From Cyanobacterium sp. HL-69 (GTDB taxonomy: Bacteria > Cyanobacteriota > Cyanobacteriia > Cyanobacteriales > Cyanobacteriaceae): 64,000 bases of DNA. Shown here one piece after another: positions 35,964-45,517 of this stretch (its first letter is position 1; each line of letters starts with the position of its first letter). The translations under genes and the position numbers were made by a program. The DNA lies in assembly GCA_002813895.1 (NCBI GenBank), contig CP024912.1, forward strand, positions 2,108,001 to 2,172,000. Direction: 5' to 3'. The notes below the pieces were generated by a model. That model worked only from the letters and a program-made list of their open reading frames with translations, was not told the DNA's origin and did no database searches.

Positions 35964-38090
35964 ATGAGTGAGAAAGTAAAGACAGTTTGTCCTTATTGCG
36001 GTGTCGGTTGTGGTTTAGAAATAATTAATCCCCCCGAATCGGTTTCTGAGCAAAAATCCATGGTGGTAGGGAAGGTTATGGGCGATCGCACTCACCCCTC
36101 CAGTTTAGGGAAAGTATGTGTCAAAGGGGCTACGGTGGGGGAAGCCATCAAAGAAAGTCGTTTAGAATATCCCCTCTGGCGAGAAACCCTAGACCAAGAA
36201 TTTCAGCGTATATCGTGGGAAGAAGCCTTCGAGAAAATAGTTAATCAAATCAACAAAGTAAGAGATACCATAGGGGTTGACGGTATCTGTATGTATGGCT
36301 CAGGGCAATTTCAAACCGAAGATTATTATATCGCCCAAAAACTCTTTAAAGGATGCCTAGGTACCAATAACTTTGATGCTAATTCCCGTCTCTGTATGTC
36401 TTCCGCCGTTTCAGGATATGTAGGAAGTTTCGGTGCCGATGGGCCTCCCTGTAACTATGCTGACTTAGAAAACACCGACTGTGCCTTTTTGGTTGGTACC
36501 AACACCGCCGACTGTCATCCCATCGTATTTAACCGTTTAAGGGCATATTACAAGAAAAATGACCATGTAAAAATGGTAGTAATTGACCCCCGTTTCACAG
36601 CTACCGCCCAAGCCGCCGATCTCCATTTAGCTATCCAACCCGGCACCGATATTGATCTTTTTAACGGTATTGCTTATTTACTAGAAAAATGGGGCAAAAT
36701 TGATCCTAACTTTATCGCCCAACATACCGATAATTTTGCTGACTATCAAGAAATTATCAAAGACTATCCCCCCGAAAAAGTTGCCCATATCTGTGGCATT
36801 ACCGAAGCCGACTTAATCACCGTCGCCACCTATTGGGCGCAGTCGAATCGGGTTATTTCCATGTGGTCCATGGGTTTAAATCAATCCTCCGAAGGTACTG
36901 CCAAAATTCGCACCCTCATCAACCTCCATCTCATGACAGGTACCCTTGGGAAAGAAGGATGTGGCCCCTTTTCCCTCACAGGGCAACCCAACGCCATGGG
37001 GGGCAGAGAGGCGGGGGGTTTAGCCCATATTCTCCCCGGTTATCGCCTTGTGAATAATCCTCAGCATCGAGCAGAAGTAGAACAATTATGGAACCTGCCT
37101 GAAAACTCTATTTCTCCCCAAATTGGTAAAACTGCATGGGAAACCATCATAGGCTTGGAAACTGGAGAGGTGCAATTTTATTGGGTGGCGGCTACTAATC
37201 CTGTGGTCAGTATGCCCGATTTGGAAAGGACAAAAAAAGCCCTGCTCAATTCCCCTTTTACGGTATATCAAGATGCCTATTTTCCCACAGAAACCGCTTA
37301 CTATGCCCATTTAGTGCTTCCTGCTAGTCAATGGAGTGAAAAAACGGGAACGATGACTAATTCTGAGCGAGTAGTTACCTATTGTCCTACATTTACTGAA
37401 CCCGTGGGGGAGTCAAAAGCTGACTGGGAAATTTTTGCAGAGGTGGGAAAAAGGTTAGGTTTTGAGCAGTATTTCACCTTTGAAAATTCAGCTCAAGTAT
37501 ATGATGAATTTGTGTCATTAACCAAAAATCGTCCTTGTGATATGTCGGGGTTAAGCCATGCTTTATTAAAACAAGCGCCCATCCAGTGGCCTTTCCCTGA
37601 AGGAGCAAATTCTGAGGATAAATATGGCAGAAGGCTTTATACTGATTTAAAGTTTCATACCCCGAACCAAAAAGCACAGTTTATTGCGGTGCATAGTAGA
37701 GGATTGGCCGAGCCTCCCAACCCTGACTATCCTTTTGTGTTAACCATCGGCAGACTTTACGGCCATTGGCACACCATGACGCGCACGGGTAGAATTGCCA
37801 AAATTAATAAGATGCACCCTGAGCCTTTGTTGGAAATTCATCCCAAGGATGCAAATAAATATGGCATTGAGTCGGGGGATATGGTGGCGATTACTTCTCT
37901 ACGGGGTAAGGCTATTTTTAAGGCTTTGGTTACAAGGGCGATCGCCCCTCGTACTCTTTTTGTACCAATGCACTGGGGTTTTTTGTGGGGAGAAAATACC
38001 GAAGCTAATAACCTTAGTCATCCCGTAGCCTGTCCTATTTCAAAGCAACCTGAGTTAAAAGCCTGTGCGGTGAATATAGTTAAAGTTTAA
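35964..38090 (+). CDS. narB: Assimilatory ferredoxin-nitrate reductase
   Basis: Reduces nitrate to nitrite with electrons from ferredoxin. 708 residues of the molybdopterin oxidoreductase family. A 4Fe-4S cluster is bound by C9, C12 and C16 (VCPYCGVGCGLE) and a later Cys in SLGKVCVKGATVG. Bis-MGD domain motifs: CMYGSGQFQTEDYYIAQKL, LDANS-type FDANSRLCMSSAVSGY, SMGLNQSSEGTAKIR and the C-terminal HWHTMTRTGRI plus PMHWGFLWGE. Length fits NarB (about 720). It stands alone without nirA or nrtABCD, but has its own NtcA site. Confidence 0.95.
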   Translation: MSEKVKTVCPYCGVGCGLEIINPPESVSEQKSMVVGKVMGDRTHPSSLGKVCVKGATVGEAIKESRLEYPLWRETLDQEFQRISWEEAFEKIVNQINKVRDTIGVDGICMYGSGQFQTEDYYIAQKLFKGCLGTNNFDANSRLCMSSAVSGYVGSFGADGPPCNYADLENTDCAFLVGTNTADCHPIVFNRLRAYYKKNDHVKMVVIDPRFTATAQAADLHLAIQPGTDIDLFNGIAYLLEKWGKIDPNFIAQHTDNFADYQEIIKDYPPEKVAHICGITEADLITVATYWAQSNRVISMWSMGLNQSSEGTAKIRTLINLHLMTGTLGKEGCGPFSLTGQPNAMGGREAGGLAHILPGYRLVNNPQHRAEVEQLWNLPENSISPQIGKTAWETIIGLETGEVQFYWVAATNPVVSMPDLERTKKALLNSPFTVYQDAYFPTETAYYAHLVLPASQWSEKTGTMTNSERVVTYCPTFTEPVGESKADWEIFAEVGKRLGFEQYFTFENSAQVYDEFVSLTKNRPCDMSGLSHALLKQAPIQWPFPEGANSEDKYGRRLYTDLKFHTPNQKAQFIAVHSRGLAEPPNPDYPFVLTIGRLYGHWHTMTRTGRIAKINKMHPEPLLEIHPKDANKYGIESGDMVAITSLRGKAIFKALVTRAIAPRTLFVPMHWGFLWGENTEANNLSHPVACPISKQPELKACAVNIVKV

Positions 38091-38170
38091 TACTGAATCT
38101 GTACATGAAAGTAAACTAATCGCACTAACAGTGAGCTTAAGCCCATTGCCAAAATTTATCGTAATTAAAA

Positions 38171-38200
38171 CAAAAAAATAAGCCCCCCGTAGGGGACTTA
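38171..38200 (-). terminator. Rho-independent terminator of psbD
   Basis: On the minus strand AAGTCCCC, a short TAC loop, GGGGGGCTT, then a run of T. It begins about 30 bp after the psbD stop and no psbC follows. Confidence 0.8.
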
Positions 38201-38229
38201 CTTGAATTTAGACGATTATCAATCTATTC

Positions 38230-39288
38230 TTAGAGAGCGTTACCACGAGGTAATACTTCTTCAGGGAATTCAAATCTTTGGTGAGGTTGGTCTTGAGGAG
38301 CCATCCATGCACGTAAACCTTCATTCAAAAGAATGTTTTTGGTGTAGAAGGTTTCAAATTCAGGGTCTTCTGCCGCTCTCAACTCTTGAGATACGAAGTC
38401 ATAGGCACGAAGGTTGAATGCTAAACCAACGATACCAATGGAACTCATCCATAAACCAGTTACGGGTACAAACAACATGAAGAAGTGTAACCAACGTTTG
38501 TTGGAGAAAGCAATACCGAAGATTTGAGACCAGTAACGGTTAGCAGTAACCATGGAGTAGGTTTCTTCTGCTTGGGTAGGTTCAAATGCACGGAAGGTGT
38601 TTGCCTGTTCACCATCTTGGAATAAGGTATTTTCTACGGTTGCACCGTGAATGGCACAAAGTAACGCACCACCGAGAATACCAGCTACACCCATCATGTG
38701 GAAGGGGTTAAGAGTCCAGTTGTGGAATCCTTGTAGGAACAAGATAAAGCGGAAGATTCCAGCTACTCCGAAGGAAGGAGCAAAGAACCAGCTAGACTGT
38801 CCGAGGGGATACATTAAGAAGACACTAACGAATACGGCGATAGGACCAGAAAATGCGATCGCATTGTAAGGACGGATTCCGACCAGACGAGCGATTTCAA
38901 ACTGACGTAACATAAAGCCGATTAAACCGAAAGCTCCGTGTAATGCCACAAAAGACCATAAACCACCGATTTGACACCAGCGGGTGAAGTCTCCTTGGGC
39001 TTCAGGTCCCCATAAAAATAGGATGGAGTGACCAAAAGCGTCTGCAGGACTAGATACGGCTACGGTCAAGAAGTTAGCACCTTCTAAGTAGGAACTAGCT
39101 AAACCGTGGGTGTACCAAGAGGTTACGAAGGTAGTACCAGTTAACCAACCACCTAATGCCATATAAGCACAAGGGAATAGGAGGATACCAGACCAACCTA
39201 CGAATACAAATCTATCTCTTTTGAGCCAGTCGTCGAGGGCTTCAAACCACCCTCTTTGCGCCGGCGCGCGTCCAACTGCAATTGTCAT
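38230..39288 (-). CDS. psbD: Photosystem II D2 protein
   Basis: Reaction-centre subunit binding, with D1, the special-pair chlorophylls, pheophytin, Q_A and non-haem iron. The 352 residues match D2 in full. Start [20 protein letters not shown] and C-terminus [14 protein letters not shown] are standard; [20 protein letters not shown] and [19 protein letters not shown] carry the conserved iron/chlorophyll His residues, from family knowledge. GGAG lies about 9 bp before the ATG. A terminator, not psbC, follows it, so this is probably the monocistronic psbDII copy induced in high light in other cyanobacteria. Confidence 0.97.
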   Translation of the reverse strand: MTIAVGRAPAQRGWFEALDDWLKRDRFVFVGWSGILLFPCAYMALGGWLTGTTFVTSWYTHGLASSYLEGANFLTVAVSSPADAFGHSILFLWGPEAQGDFTRWCQIGGLWSFVALHGAFGLIGFMLRQFEIARLVGIRPYNAIAFSGPIAVFVSVFLMYPLGQSSWFFAPSFGVAGIFRFILFLQGFHNWTLNPFHMMGVAGILGGALLCAIHGATVENTLFQDGEQANTFRAFEPTQAEETYSMVTANRYWSQIFGIAFSNKRWLHFFMLFVPVTGLWMSSIGIVGLAFNLRAYDFVSQELRAAEDPEFETFYTKNILLNEGLRAWMAPQDQPHQRFEFPEEVLPRGNAL

Positions 39289-39577
39289 AAAGTGATCTCC
39301 GAATGTTTATAATTTCTAAAACGAAGTATATATGCTTTCTTTATTTAGGGCTTTTTTAACTACCCTCTCAGAAAACTTTACTTTTCTTAACGTTTCTTTG
39401 TATAACCATCATACATGAAAACCCACGCCTTTGACAAGTTTATTATTAAGAAATTATAAAAATATGAGAAGGTTCGTAATAAAAATTTAACCCTAGGTGC
39501 GATCGCCCCTATTAAATGAAAGAAGACCCTGTGTGCGTTAAAATAAGTTAAAAATAAGGATTAAATAGTTATCATCT

Positions 39578-39850
39578 ATGTTTACCATTGACTTACTTGT
39601 CAGATACATTCCCATGCCCATATCGGTGCAAAAAAAGGACGAAACAGAAGCTCAGGCTCTTTATCAAGACATTTTAACAAAAATTAAAAGCTCTACCCCC
39701 GAAATCATCGAGCTAACCTGTGATAAGCAAGAAGATAAAAAAATGGCCATCTTGAGCGATCAAATTACGGGAGTGATTATCTCCCAAAGAGATGGTGCCA
39801 ATACTGGCTCAAAAGTACCTGGATTCTTTGCCGCTTTACAAGAAAAGTAA
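39578..39850 (+). CDS. UPF0367 family protein
   Basis: 90-residue cyanobacterial protein: MFTIDLLVRYIPMPISVQKK, EIIELTCDKQEDKKMAILSD and the C-terminal KVPGFFAALQ match UPF0367 in order and length (about 90). Function unknown; no membrane segment. A HIP1 octamer lies upstream. Start ATG at 39578. Confidence 0.88.
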   Translation: MFTIDLLVRYIPMPISVQKKDETEAQALYQDILTKIKSSTPEIIELTCDKQEDKKMAILSDQITGVIISQRDGANTGSKVPGFFAALQEK

Positions 39851-39900
39851 TGTAGGGTGGATAGTGTTAGGTTGTATGGTTATCGTTTTTAATATTAATT

Positions 39901-40578
39901 TTGAATAGTCCTTCTTTTGGTATTAGTGTAAAACAGCTTCATTTTGGCTGGAATTCTCAAACCCCTGTGTTGAATGGCTGTGATTTAGCTGTGCCAGAGG
40001 GGGAGTTTTGGATGTTGTTGGGGGATAATGGTTGTGGCAAATCCACTCTACTTAGACTCATTGGCAGTATTTTATCCCCTGACGAGGGCATCATTGACAT
40101 TGACAACCCCTTGGGGTTTGTGTTTCAAAATCCCGATCATCAATTGGTAATGCCTACGGTGGCGGCGGATATTGCCTTTGGTTTGGTAGAAGAAAAGTTG
40201 ACCTTACCAGAAGTGAAAGTAAGGGTTAAAGAGGCTTTGATGGCAGTTAATCTCCTTGATTTAGAAAGAAGACCTATTTATGCCCTATCGGGAGGACAAA
40301 AGCAGAGAATTGCCATTGCAGGGGCGATCGCCCGTCACTGTAAAGTATTACTATTAGATGAACCTACCGCATTATTAGATCCAGATACCCAGATAGAATT
40401 GGTTGCCCTAGTGCAAAAAATCGTTAAACAAAGAGGAATTACCGCCCTATGGGTAACTCACCGCCTCGAGGAATTGGCATACGCCGACGGTTACTTTTTG
40501 CTAGAAAAAGGACGGGTAGTAAAAAAAGGTAAACCCCAAGACTTATTCCCCCAATTGAAAAATCAAAAGAACAGTTAA
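39901..40578 (+). CDS. ABC ATPase of energy-coupling-factor/CbiO type
   Basis: 225 residues, one ABC domain: LLGDNGCGKSTLLRLIGSI (Walker A), VFQNPDHQLVMPTVAADIAF (Q-loop with the QNPDxQ pattern typical of EcfA/CbiO), LSGGQKQRIAIAGAI (signature) and VLLLDEPTALLDPD (Walker B). The QNPDHQ motif points to vitamin or cobalt/nickel uptake modules, but no EcfT or S component is nearby. Start is TTG at 39901 by conservation; no clear ribosome-binding site. It may be cotranscribed with the UPF0367 gene (50 bp gap). Confidence 0.85.
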   Translation: MNSPSFGISVKQLHFGWNSQTPVLNGCDLAVPEGEFWMLLGDNGCGKSTLLRLIGSILSPDEGIIDIDNPLGFVFQNPDHQLVMPTVAADIAFGLVEEKLTLPEVKVRVKEALMAVNLLDLERRPIYALSGGQKQRIAIAGAIARHCKVLLLDEPTALLDPDTQIELVALVQKIVKQRGITALWVTHRLEELAYADGYFLLEKGRVVKKGKPQDLFPQLKNQKNS

Positions 40579-40630
40579 AGATACAATGAAAAAATAATCA
40601 TTCTAAATTTAGCTAAAAATTGATCGTCCT

Positions 40631-41110
40631 ATGGTATCCAAACTAATAAAACTAGCCCTATCATTAATAATTCTTTTTCTGAGTGTCATAAACCCTGTAG
40701 AAGCAGCATTAGACTACACCAAAGCCCACCTAGTAGAATCAGACTTTTCAGGACAAGATTTAAGCGGCTCAACTTTTAACAAAACAAACCTTCGCAGTAG
40801 CGATTTCACCAATGCAAACCTATACAACGTTAGTTTTTTTGGTGCTAACCTTGACTCCGCCAACCTAGAAGGGGCAAACCTAACCAATGCCGTCCTAGAC
40901 TCTGCACGGGTGACGAGGGCAAACTTACACAATGCCATATTAGAAGGAGCATTTGCCACTAATACCAAATTTGAAAAAGCTAACATTGAAGGGGCAGATT
41001 TTACCGATGTACTTTTACGTCCTGATGTGGAAGAAATGTTGTGTGAAGTGGCTTCTGGCACAAATCCCGTTACTGGTAGAAATACCCGTGACACCCTCTA
41101 TTGTCCATAA
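40631..41110 (+). CDS. Secreted pentapeptide-repeat protein
   Basis: 159 residues with an N-terminal signal peptide (about 1-26, ending PVEAA) and then pentapeptide repeats from about 38 to 128 ([31 protein letters not shown]). The Cys-containing C-terminus ([18 protein letters not shown]) resembles thylakoid-lumen pentapeptide proteins of plants and cyanobacteria (TL15/TL17-like), where the two Cys may form a disulfide. Function unknown. Confidence 0.82.
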   Translation: MVSKLIKLALSLIILFLSVINPVEAALDYTKAHLVESDFSGQDLSGSTFNKTNLRSSDFTNANLYNVSFFGANLDSANLEGANLTNAVLDSARVTRANLHNAILEGAFATNTKFEKANIEGADFTDVLLRPDVEEMLCEVASGTNPVTGRNTRDTLYCP

Positions 41111-41140
41111 CTATTAGGGTACGCCCCATAAAACATTTTC

Positions 41141-41168
41141 ATGGGGATAGGGAATGGGTAATGGGGGA
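41141..41168. repeat. Tandem heptamer repeat
   Basis: Four 7-bp units: ATGGGGA, TAGGGAA, TGGGTAA, TGGGGGA, in the gap between the pentapeptide gene and mutT. Confidence 0.7.
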
Positions 41169-41258
41169 ATAGTTTTTTAACAGTATGCCCAAACTCTTAC
41201 TTTGTAGTTAAGTTAGTTCGGTTAAAAAATGAAACCCAACAAAAATAATTGCAGTGGG

Positions 41259-41275
41259 GTGGGTATTGCCCACCA
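41259..41275. repeat. 3'-end palindrome, copy 2
   Basis: GGTGGGTATTGCCCACC, five bases beyond the mutT stop (minus strand). One-base variant of the 15412 and 57974 copies. Confidence 0.8.
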
Positions 41276-41279
41276 AAGA

Positions 41280-41696
41280 CTACCTTACTGTTAAACCCCT
41301 ATCAGCTTTTATTTTTTCAATAATTTGATAATTGGCATCGGGAAAATCAAAATTATCTAACTCTTCAGGTTTTACCCATCGAATCTCTGCACATTCAATG
41401 GTTTGAGGTTTTCCTGAAATAATACGGGCATAATAAACCATAAGAGTAAGGGAAAGATGAGGATAATCATGTTTGACATTTATCAAATGTTTTCCCACCT
41501 CAATATCAATACCCAACTCCTCCTTGATTTCCCTGACAATACATTCTTGGGCATTTTCTCCCTCCTCAAACTTGCCTCCTGGAAATTCCCATTTATTAGC
41601 CATACTGCCTTTATTTCTTCTTTTGTCAATGAGAATCAACCCTTCATCATCAACAATTACGGCTGTACCGATTCTGAGGTAGGGTAAATTAGACAT
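41280..41696 (-). CDS. Nudix hydrolase, MutT type
   Basis: 138 residues with a canonical Nudix box GGKFEEGENAQECIVREIKEELGI (shown here in part as EGENAQECIVREIKEELG), the metal-binding catalytic helix. YLRIGTAVIVDDEGLILIDK and the C-terminal WVKPEELDNFDFPDANYQII match MutT-like 8-oxo-dGTP diphosphatases that sanitise the nucleotide pool. Substrate is inferred from the family. Divergent from ftsY. Confidence 0.85.
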   Translation of the reverse strand: MSNLPYLRIGTAVIVDDEGLILIDKRRNKGSMANKWEFPGGKFEEGENAQECIVREIKEELGIDIEVGKHLINVKHDYPHLSLTLMVYYARIISGKPQTIECAEIRWVKPEELDNFDFPDANYQIIEKIKADRGLTVR

Positions 41697-41758
41697 AGGG
41701 AGTTACAAATATTAAGATAAAGTAAAAGATTAAGTTTAAAATAGCACTTATATTTTAT

Positions 41759-43168
41759 ATGTTTAATTGGTTTCGTCGCAATAAAGATAATAGTCAAGAG
41801 CAAGTAAAACAGGATGTTACCCCAACCCCTGAGACTCAGGAGGAGGCGGTTGAGGAGAAGGTTGATGCCCCTGATGAGCAATATTTGGAATGGGCAAAAA
41901 CTGCTTTTAATAATATTCAAAAACAAAAGGCTGGGGTTGAAAAAGAAGCTGAGTCCAAATCTGAGGAAGAGTCTTCAGCAGTGGAGGAAAATGATACTCC
42001 TGTAGTGGCGGAGGAAAAAACTACCTCGGAAATAGAGGCGGAAACTACTACAGATACAGAGGAAGAGTCTTCTGCAATGGAAGAAAATGTTCCTGCTTGG
42101 ATGCAAAAATCCGATCGCCTCGAAACCCTCAAAGAGACGGCTATTGATACCACGGAGGAGGAGTTGGATGAGGACTTTATGTGGTCGGCACAGGTGTTGG
42201 CTTCTCAGGGTAGAAGTGCGGATGATGTCAGTGCAGAGGAGTTTGAATGGCTCAAAAAATTGAGGCAGGGGTTAGGAAAAACCAGACGAAACCTAATCAA
42301 TCAATTAAAATCGGTGGTAGGGCAAGGCCCCCTCAATGATGATGCGGTGATGGAAATTGAAGCATTATTATTAAGTGCTGATGTGGGTGTGGAAGCGACG
42401 GATTATATTATCTCTACTTTACAGGCAAAGTTGCGAGAGGAGGCTTTACCCCCCGAAGAGGCGATCGCCTATTTGAAACAAATTTTACAAACTCTGTTAG
42501 ACAAGCCCTTGGAAAATGTTGAGGATAAATCCTTTGAACCCCAAGAGGGAAAGTTAAATATATGGCTACTTACGGGGGTAAATGGGGCAGGAAAAACCAC
42601 CACCATAGGCAAACTATCTCACCTTGCCAAAACTTCAGGATATAGCTGTGTAATTGCAGCAGCGGATACCTTTAGGGCAGCAGCTGTGGAACAGGTGAAG
42701 GTATGGGGCGAAAGGACTGATACCCCCGTCATTGCTAACCCTGGTAAAAATACTGACCCTGCAGCGGTGGTATTTGATGGCATCAGTGCGGCGATCGCCC
42801 GTAATGCTGATTTATTATTGGTAGATACCGCTGGAAGACTGCAAAATAAAAAGAATTTAATGGAGGAATTAGCCAAAATTCGCCGTATTATTGACAAAAA
42901 AGCTGTTAATGCCCATGTGGAATCTCTCTTGGTATTGGATGCTACCTTGGGGCAAAATGGACTTCGTCAAGCTCAAGTTTTTTCAGAAGCAGCAGATTTG
43001 ACAGGGGTGGTTTTAACTAAGCTCGATGGTACTGCAAAAGGGGGAGTGGCGATCGCAGTTTCCCAACAATTAAACCTCCCTATCCGCTTTATTGGTGCGG
43101 GGGAAGGTATGGAAGATTTACGTCCTTTCTCTAGTTTTGAGTTTGTAGAGGCCTTATTATCTCAATAA
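41759..43168 (+). CDS. ftsY: Signal recognition particle receptor FtsY
   Basis: 469-residue GTPase that docks SRP-ribosome complexes at the membrane. Residues about 1-140 are an acidic A domain rich in Glu; it contains a duplicated SSAxEEN motif (EEESSAVEEN and EEESSAMEEN). The NG domain follows: GVNGAGKTTTIGKLSHLAKT (P-loop), DTFRAAAVEQ, DTAGRLQNKKNL (G3) and TKLDGTAKGG (G4), ending FSSFEFVEALLSQ. Length and domain order are normal. Confidence 0.95.
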   Translation: MFNWFRRNKDNSQEQVKQDVTPTPETQEEAVEEKVDAPDEQYLEWAKTAFNNIQKQKAGVEKEAESKSEEESSAVEENDTPVVAEEKTTSEIEAETTTDTEEESSAMEENVPAWMQKSDRLETLKETAIDTTEEELDEDFMWSAQVLASQGRSADDVSAEEFEWLKKLRQGLGKTRRNLINQLKSVVGQGPLNDDAVMEIEALLLSADVGVEATDYIISTLQAKLREEALPPEEAIAYLKQILQTLLDKPLENVEDKSFEPQEGKLNIWLLTGVNGAGKTTTIGKLSHLAKTSGYSCVIAAADTFRAAAVEQVKVWGERTDTPVIANPGKNTDPAAVVFDGISAAIARNADLLLVDTAGRLQNKKNLMEELAKIRRIIDKKAVNAHVESLLVLDATLGQNGLRQAQVFSEAADLTGVVLTKLDGTAKGGVAIAVSQQLNLPIRFIGAGEGMEDLRPFSSFEFVEALLSQ

Positions 43169-43526
43169 TTGGGGTTTGATGAAAAAAGCCTTTAGTTGAG
43201 GTGGGGAATAGGGAACGGGGAACAGGCAATGGTGATAATATTTCGATGCCTAATTTTCTGGTGTCGTTCAATCATATTCCATACGATAATTAAGCAATGC
43301 CACTTTTTACCGTCAAACCTAACATCAAACCATACTAATAACTATTATCCCGAATTGAGGTTTTTTAATAATTTCCTTAAACTTAACCTCAAATCCCTAG
43401 CAACTCACCTTTGAGAAATAAATTTTCTACCTATCCCATAGCCCTAAAAGTTTTTTTAGGTTATTATATAAGATTAGTCGATTTCGATGCGAACGGTAAC
43501 AACAGTAACAGAAAAATAATCAAATT
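43169..43526. other. Intergenic stretch ftsY-speE
   Basis: 358 bp. It contains the heptamer tract at 43203-43230 and otherwise nothing I can support; a 72-codon open frame here looks like chance. The last 50 bp hold the speE leader. Confidence 0.45.
43203..43230. repeat. Tandem heptamer repeat
   Basis: Units GGGGAAT, AGGGAAC, GGGGAAC, AGGCAAT; same family style as 41141. Confidence 0.7.
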
Positions 43527-44468
43527 ATGGCAGGATCTCAGGTAAACGCAGACATTTGGATTAGTGAATATATAACCCCTTACGATATATATGTTCATGG
43601 GATCACCAATATCTTAGCCCACAAAAAAACTCCCTATCAGGATATGTCCATCGTCGAAAGCGGTGTTTATGGTAAAGCCTTGGTTTTAGATGGTAAATGG
43701 CAATCTTGCACTGGGGATGAGTTTTTATACCATGAAGCCTTGGTACATCCTGCCATGATAGCTCACCCTAACCCCGAAAATGTCTTAATCCTTGGGGGCG
43801 GTGAAGGCGCTACCACCAGAGAAGTATTTCGCTGGACTGGGGTAAAAAAAGCGATGATGGTGGACATTGATGGAGATGTGGTAGAGGCTTGTAAGGAACA
43901 TTTACCCGAAATGCACCAAGGTTCTTTTGATGATCCTCGTTTAGAATTAGTTATTGGGGATGCTTTTAATGTGTTGGATAATAGTGAGGCTCAGTGGGAT
44001 GTAATTATTTCTGATCTTTCTGATCCTATCGAGGAAGGCCCTTCTTTTCAACTTTTTACACAGGAATATTTTGCTCAGTTAAAAGGATGTTTACGGGATA
44101 ATGGTATTGTGGTAATTCAGGCTGGACCTGTTGCCCCTGCTAATTTACATATTCATGGACGGTTGGTAAATACCCTCAAAGCTGTGTTTAGTAATGTTCA
44201 CTCTTATTTTACCCCTACCTGTACTTATGGCTCGGCTTGGGGCTTTGCGATCGCATCTGAGCAAAGTTTCGACACCATGCCTAACCCCGAAAAAATTGAT
44301 CGTCTCCTCGAACAAAAAACCACCAACGATTTTCGCTCTTTTGATGGTATCAGCTTGTTAGGGATGTTACAAACCCCTGGATATATCCGTCAAGCCATTA
44401 AAAATGAAACGGAAGTTTACACCATCACACAACCTCCTAAATTTTTCGGACAAGGAATTAACGGTTAA
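43527..44468 (+). CDS. speE: Spermidine synthase (polyamine aminopropyltransferase)
   Basis: Transfers the aminopropyl group of decarboxylated S-adenosylmethionine to putrescine or a related diamine. 313 residues with SAM-binding LILGGGEGATTREVFRW, MVDIDGDVVEACKEHLPEMH, the catalytic loop VIISDLSDPIEEGPSFQLFT and a C-terminal YGSAWGFAIASEQ. Typical bacterial length is about 280-310. Substrate may be agmatine or thermospermine in some homologues. Confidence 0.9.
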   Translation: MAGSQVNADIWISEYITPYDIYVHGITNILAHKKTPYQDMSIVESGVYGKALVLDGKWQSCTGDEFLYHEALVHPAMIAHPNPENVLILGGGEGATTREVFRWTGVKKAMMVDIDGDVVEACKEHLPEMHQGSFDDPRLELVIGDAFNVLDNSEAQWDVIISDLSDPIEEGPSFQLFTQEYFAQLKGCLRDNGIVVIQAGPVAPANLHIHGRLVNTLKAVFSNVHSYFTPTCTYGSAWGFAIASEQSFDTMPNPEKIDRLLEQKTTNDFRSFDGISLLGMLQTPGYIRQAIKNETEVYTITQPPKFFGQGING

Positions 44469-44477
44469 TTTGGAGCA

Positions 44478-44498
44478 ATGGGTAATGGGAAATAGTGA
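44478..44498. repeat. Tandem heptamer repeat
   Basis: Units ATGGGTA, ATGGGAA, ATAGTGA just after speE; short and partly degenerate. Confidence 0.55.
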
Positions 44499-44620
44499 CA
44501 TTAATTTATTATTAGCAGTTAATTTTCCTATTATCCATTCTCAATTTTCAATGCTTAATTAGTTATAGTGTTCTTGACAATAGTTTAAGATCAACTAATA
44601 ATAACAAAGTATAAATACAT

Positions 44621-45412
44621 ATGAACTTAGTGACCAATAATAATCACTGGCGTATTTTTTTGACCATCTGCTTAGTAAGTTTAATTACCCTAACAGGATG
44701 TCAAGCCACATCAGACACCGCCGTAACAGGTGGTAGTAGTAACGAAGAGGTTGAAAATCCTGTTGCTGATGTAGCCGAAAACGAGTCCACCGATATAAAT
44801 GATACTATAATGAGTTTACCAAGATTAGAAGGAAAGGCGATCGTTGAAATGAAGGTTAAAGGGCAGTCTATCACCATCGAATTAGATGGCGACAATGCAC
44901 CTGTTACCGCTGGTAATTTTCTCGATTTAGTAGATAAAGGGGTTTATGATGGTCTAGTTTTTCATAGAGTTGTAACTGATCCGCAACCTTTCGTAGCACA
45001 AGGGGGAGATCCTCAAGGAAAAGATCCTAATTTTCCTGCTAGTGCTTTAGGTACTGGGGGTTATACAGATCCTGATACCAATGCCCAGCGTTATATTCCC
45101 CTGGAAATTAGACCTCAATATGATGATTCTGCGGAGGATGCAACCCCCCCTGATATTATCTATAGTCAGACTACGGATATGCCTCCCCAGTTGCGCCATG
45201 AATATGGTACGATCGCCATGGCACGTTCTCAGATGCCTGATTCTGCTTCCTCTCAGTTTTATTTCACCCTAGCTGATTTACCTTTTCTTGATGGTAGTTA
45301 TGCAGTGTTTGGTAAAGTAACTAATGGTATGGATGTAGTTGAAAGTATTGCTCAGGGCGATCGCATCGAGTCTGTTGAAGTTATCAGCGGTATTGAAAAT
45401 CTACAACGATAG
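44621..45412 (+). CDS. Cyclophilin-type peptidyl-prolyl isomerase, lipoprotein
   Basis: 263 residues. Lipobox LITLTGCQ (lipid-modified Cys about residue 27) suggests export and anchoring to a membrane. After an acidic linker comes a cyclophilin domain: AGNFLDLVDKGVYDGLVFHR, VAQGGDPQGKDPN, YGTIAMARSQMPDSASSQFYF (loop), LDGSYAVFGKVTNGMDVVES. It catalyses proline cis-trans isomerisation, probably in the periplasm or lumen. A GC-rich repeat and a KAS gene follow. Confidence 0.9.
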   Translation: MNLVTNNNHWRIFLTICLVSLITLTGCQATSDTAVTGGSSNEEVENPVADVAENESTDINDTIMSLPRLEGKAIVEMKVKGQSITIELDGDNAPVTAGNFLDLVDKGVYDGLVFHRVVTDPQPFVAQGGDPQGKDPNFPASALGTGGYTDPDTNAQRYIPLEIRPQYDDSAEDATPPDIIYSQTTDMPPQLRHEYGTIAMARSQMPDSASSQFYFTLADLPFLDGSYAVFGKVTNGMDVVESIAQGDRIESVEVISGIENLQR

Positions 45413-45437
45413 GAATAGTAATGGAGAATTAATAGTT

Positions 45438-45470
45438 GATCCCCCCTAGCCCCCCTTATTAAGGGGGGAA
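45438..45470. repeat. GC-rich dispersed repeat, intergenic copy
   Basis: GATCCCCCCTAGCCCCCCTT followed by ATTAAGGGGGG: a C-run/G-run hairpin. A closely similar unit is found inside gltB at 60912-60946, so this is a dispersed element. Confidence 0.8.
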
Positions 45471-45517
45471 TTAAACTTAAAGTTTGCCAATGGTTTAAAG
45501 TACCCAAAAATTGAAGA

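Noticed and set aside
43196-43414. 72-codon open frame between ftsY and speE
   Set aside because: Composition and residues look random, it overlaps a heptamer repeat and has no ribosome-binding site.
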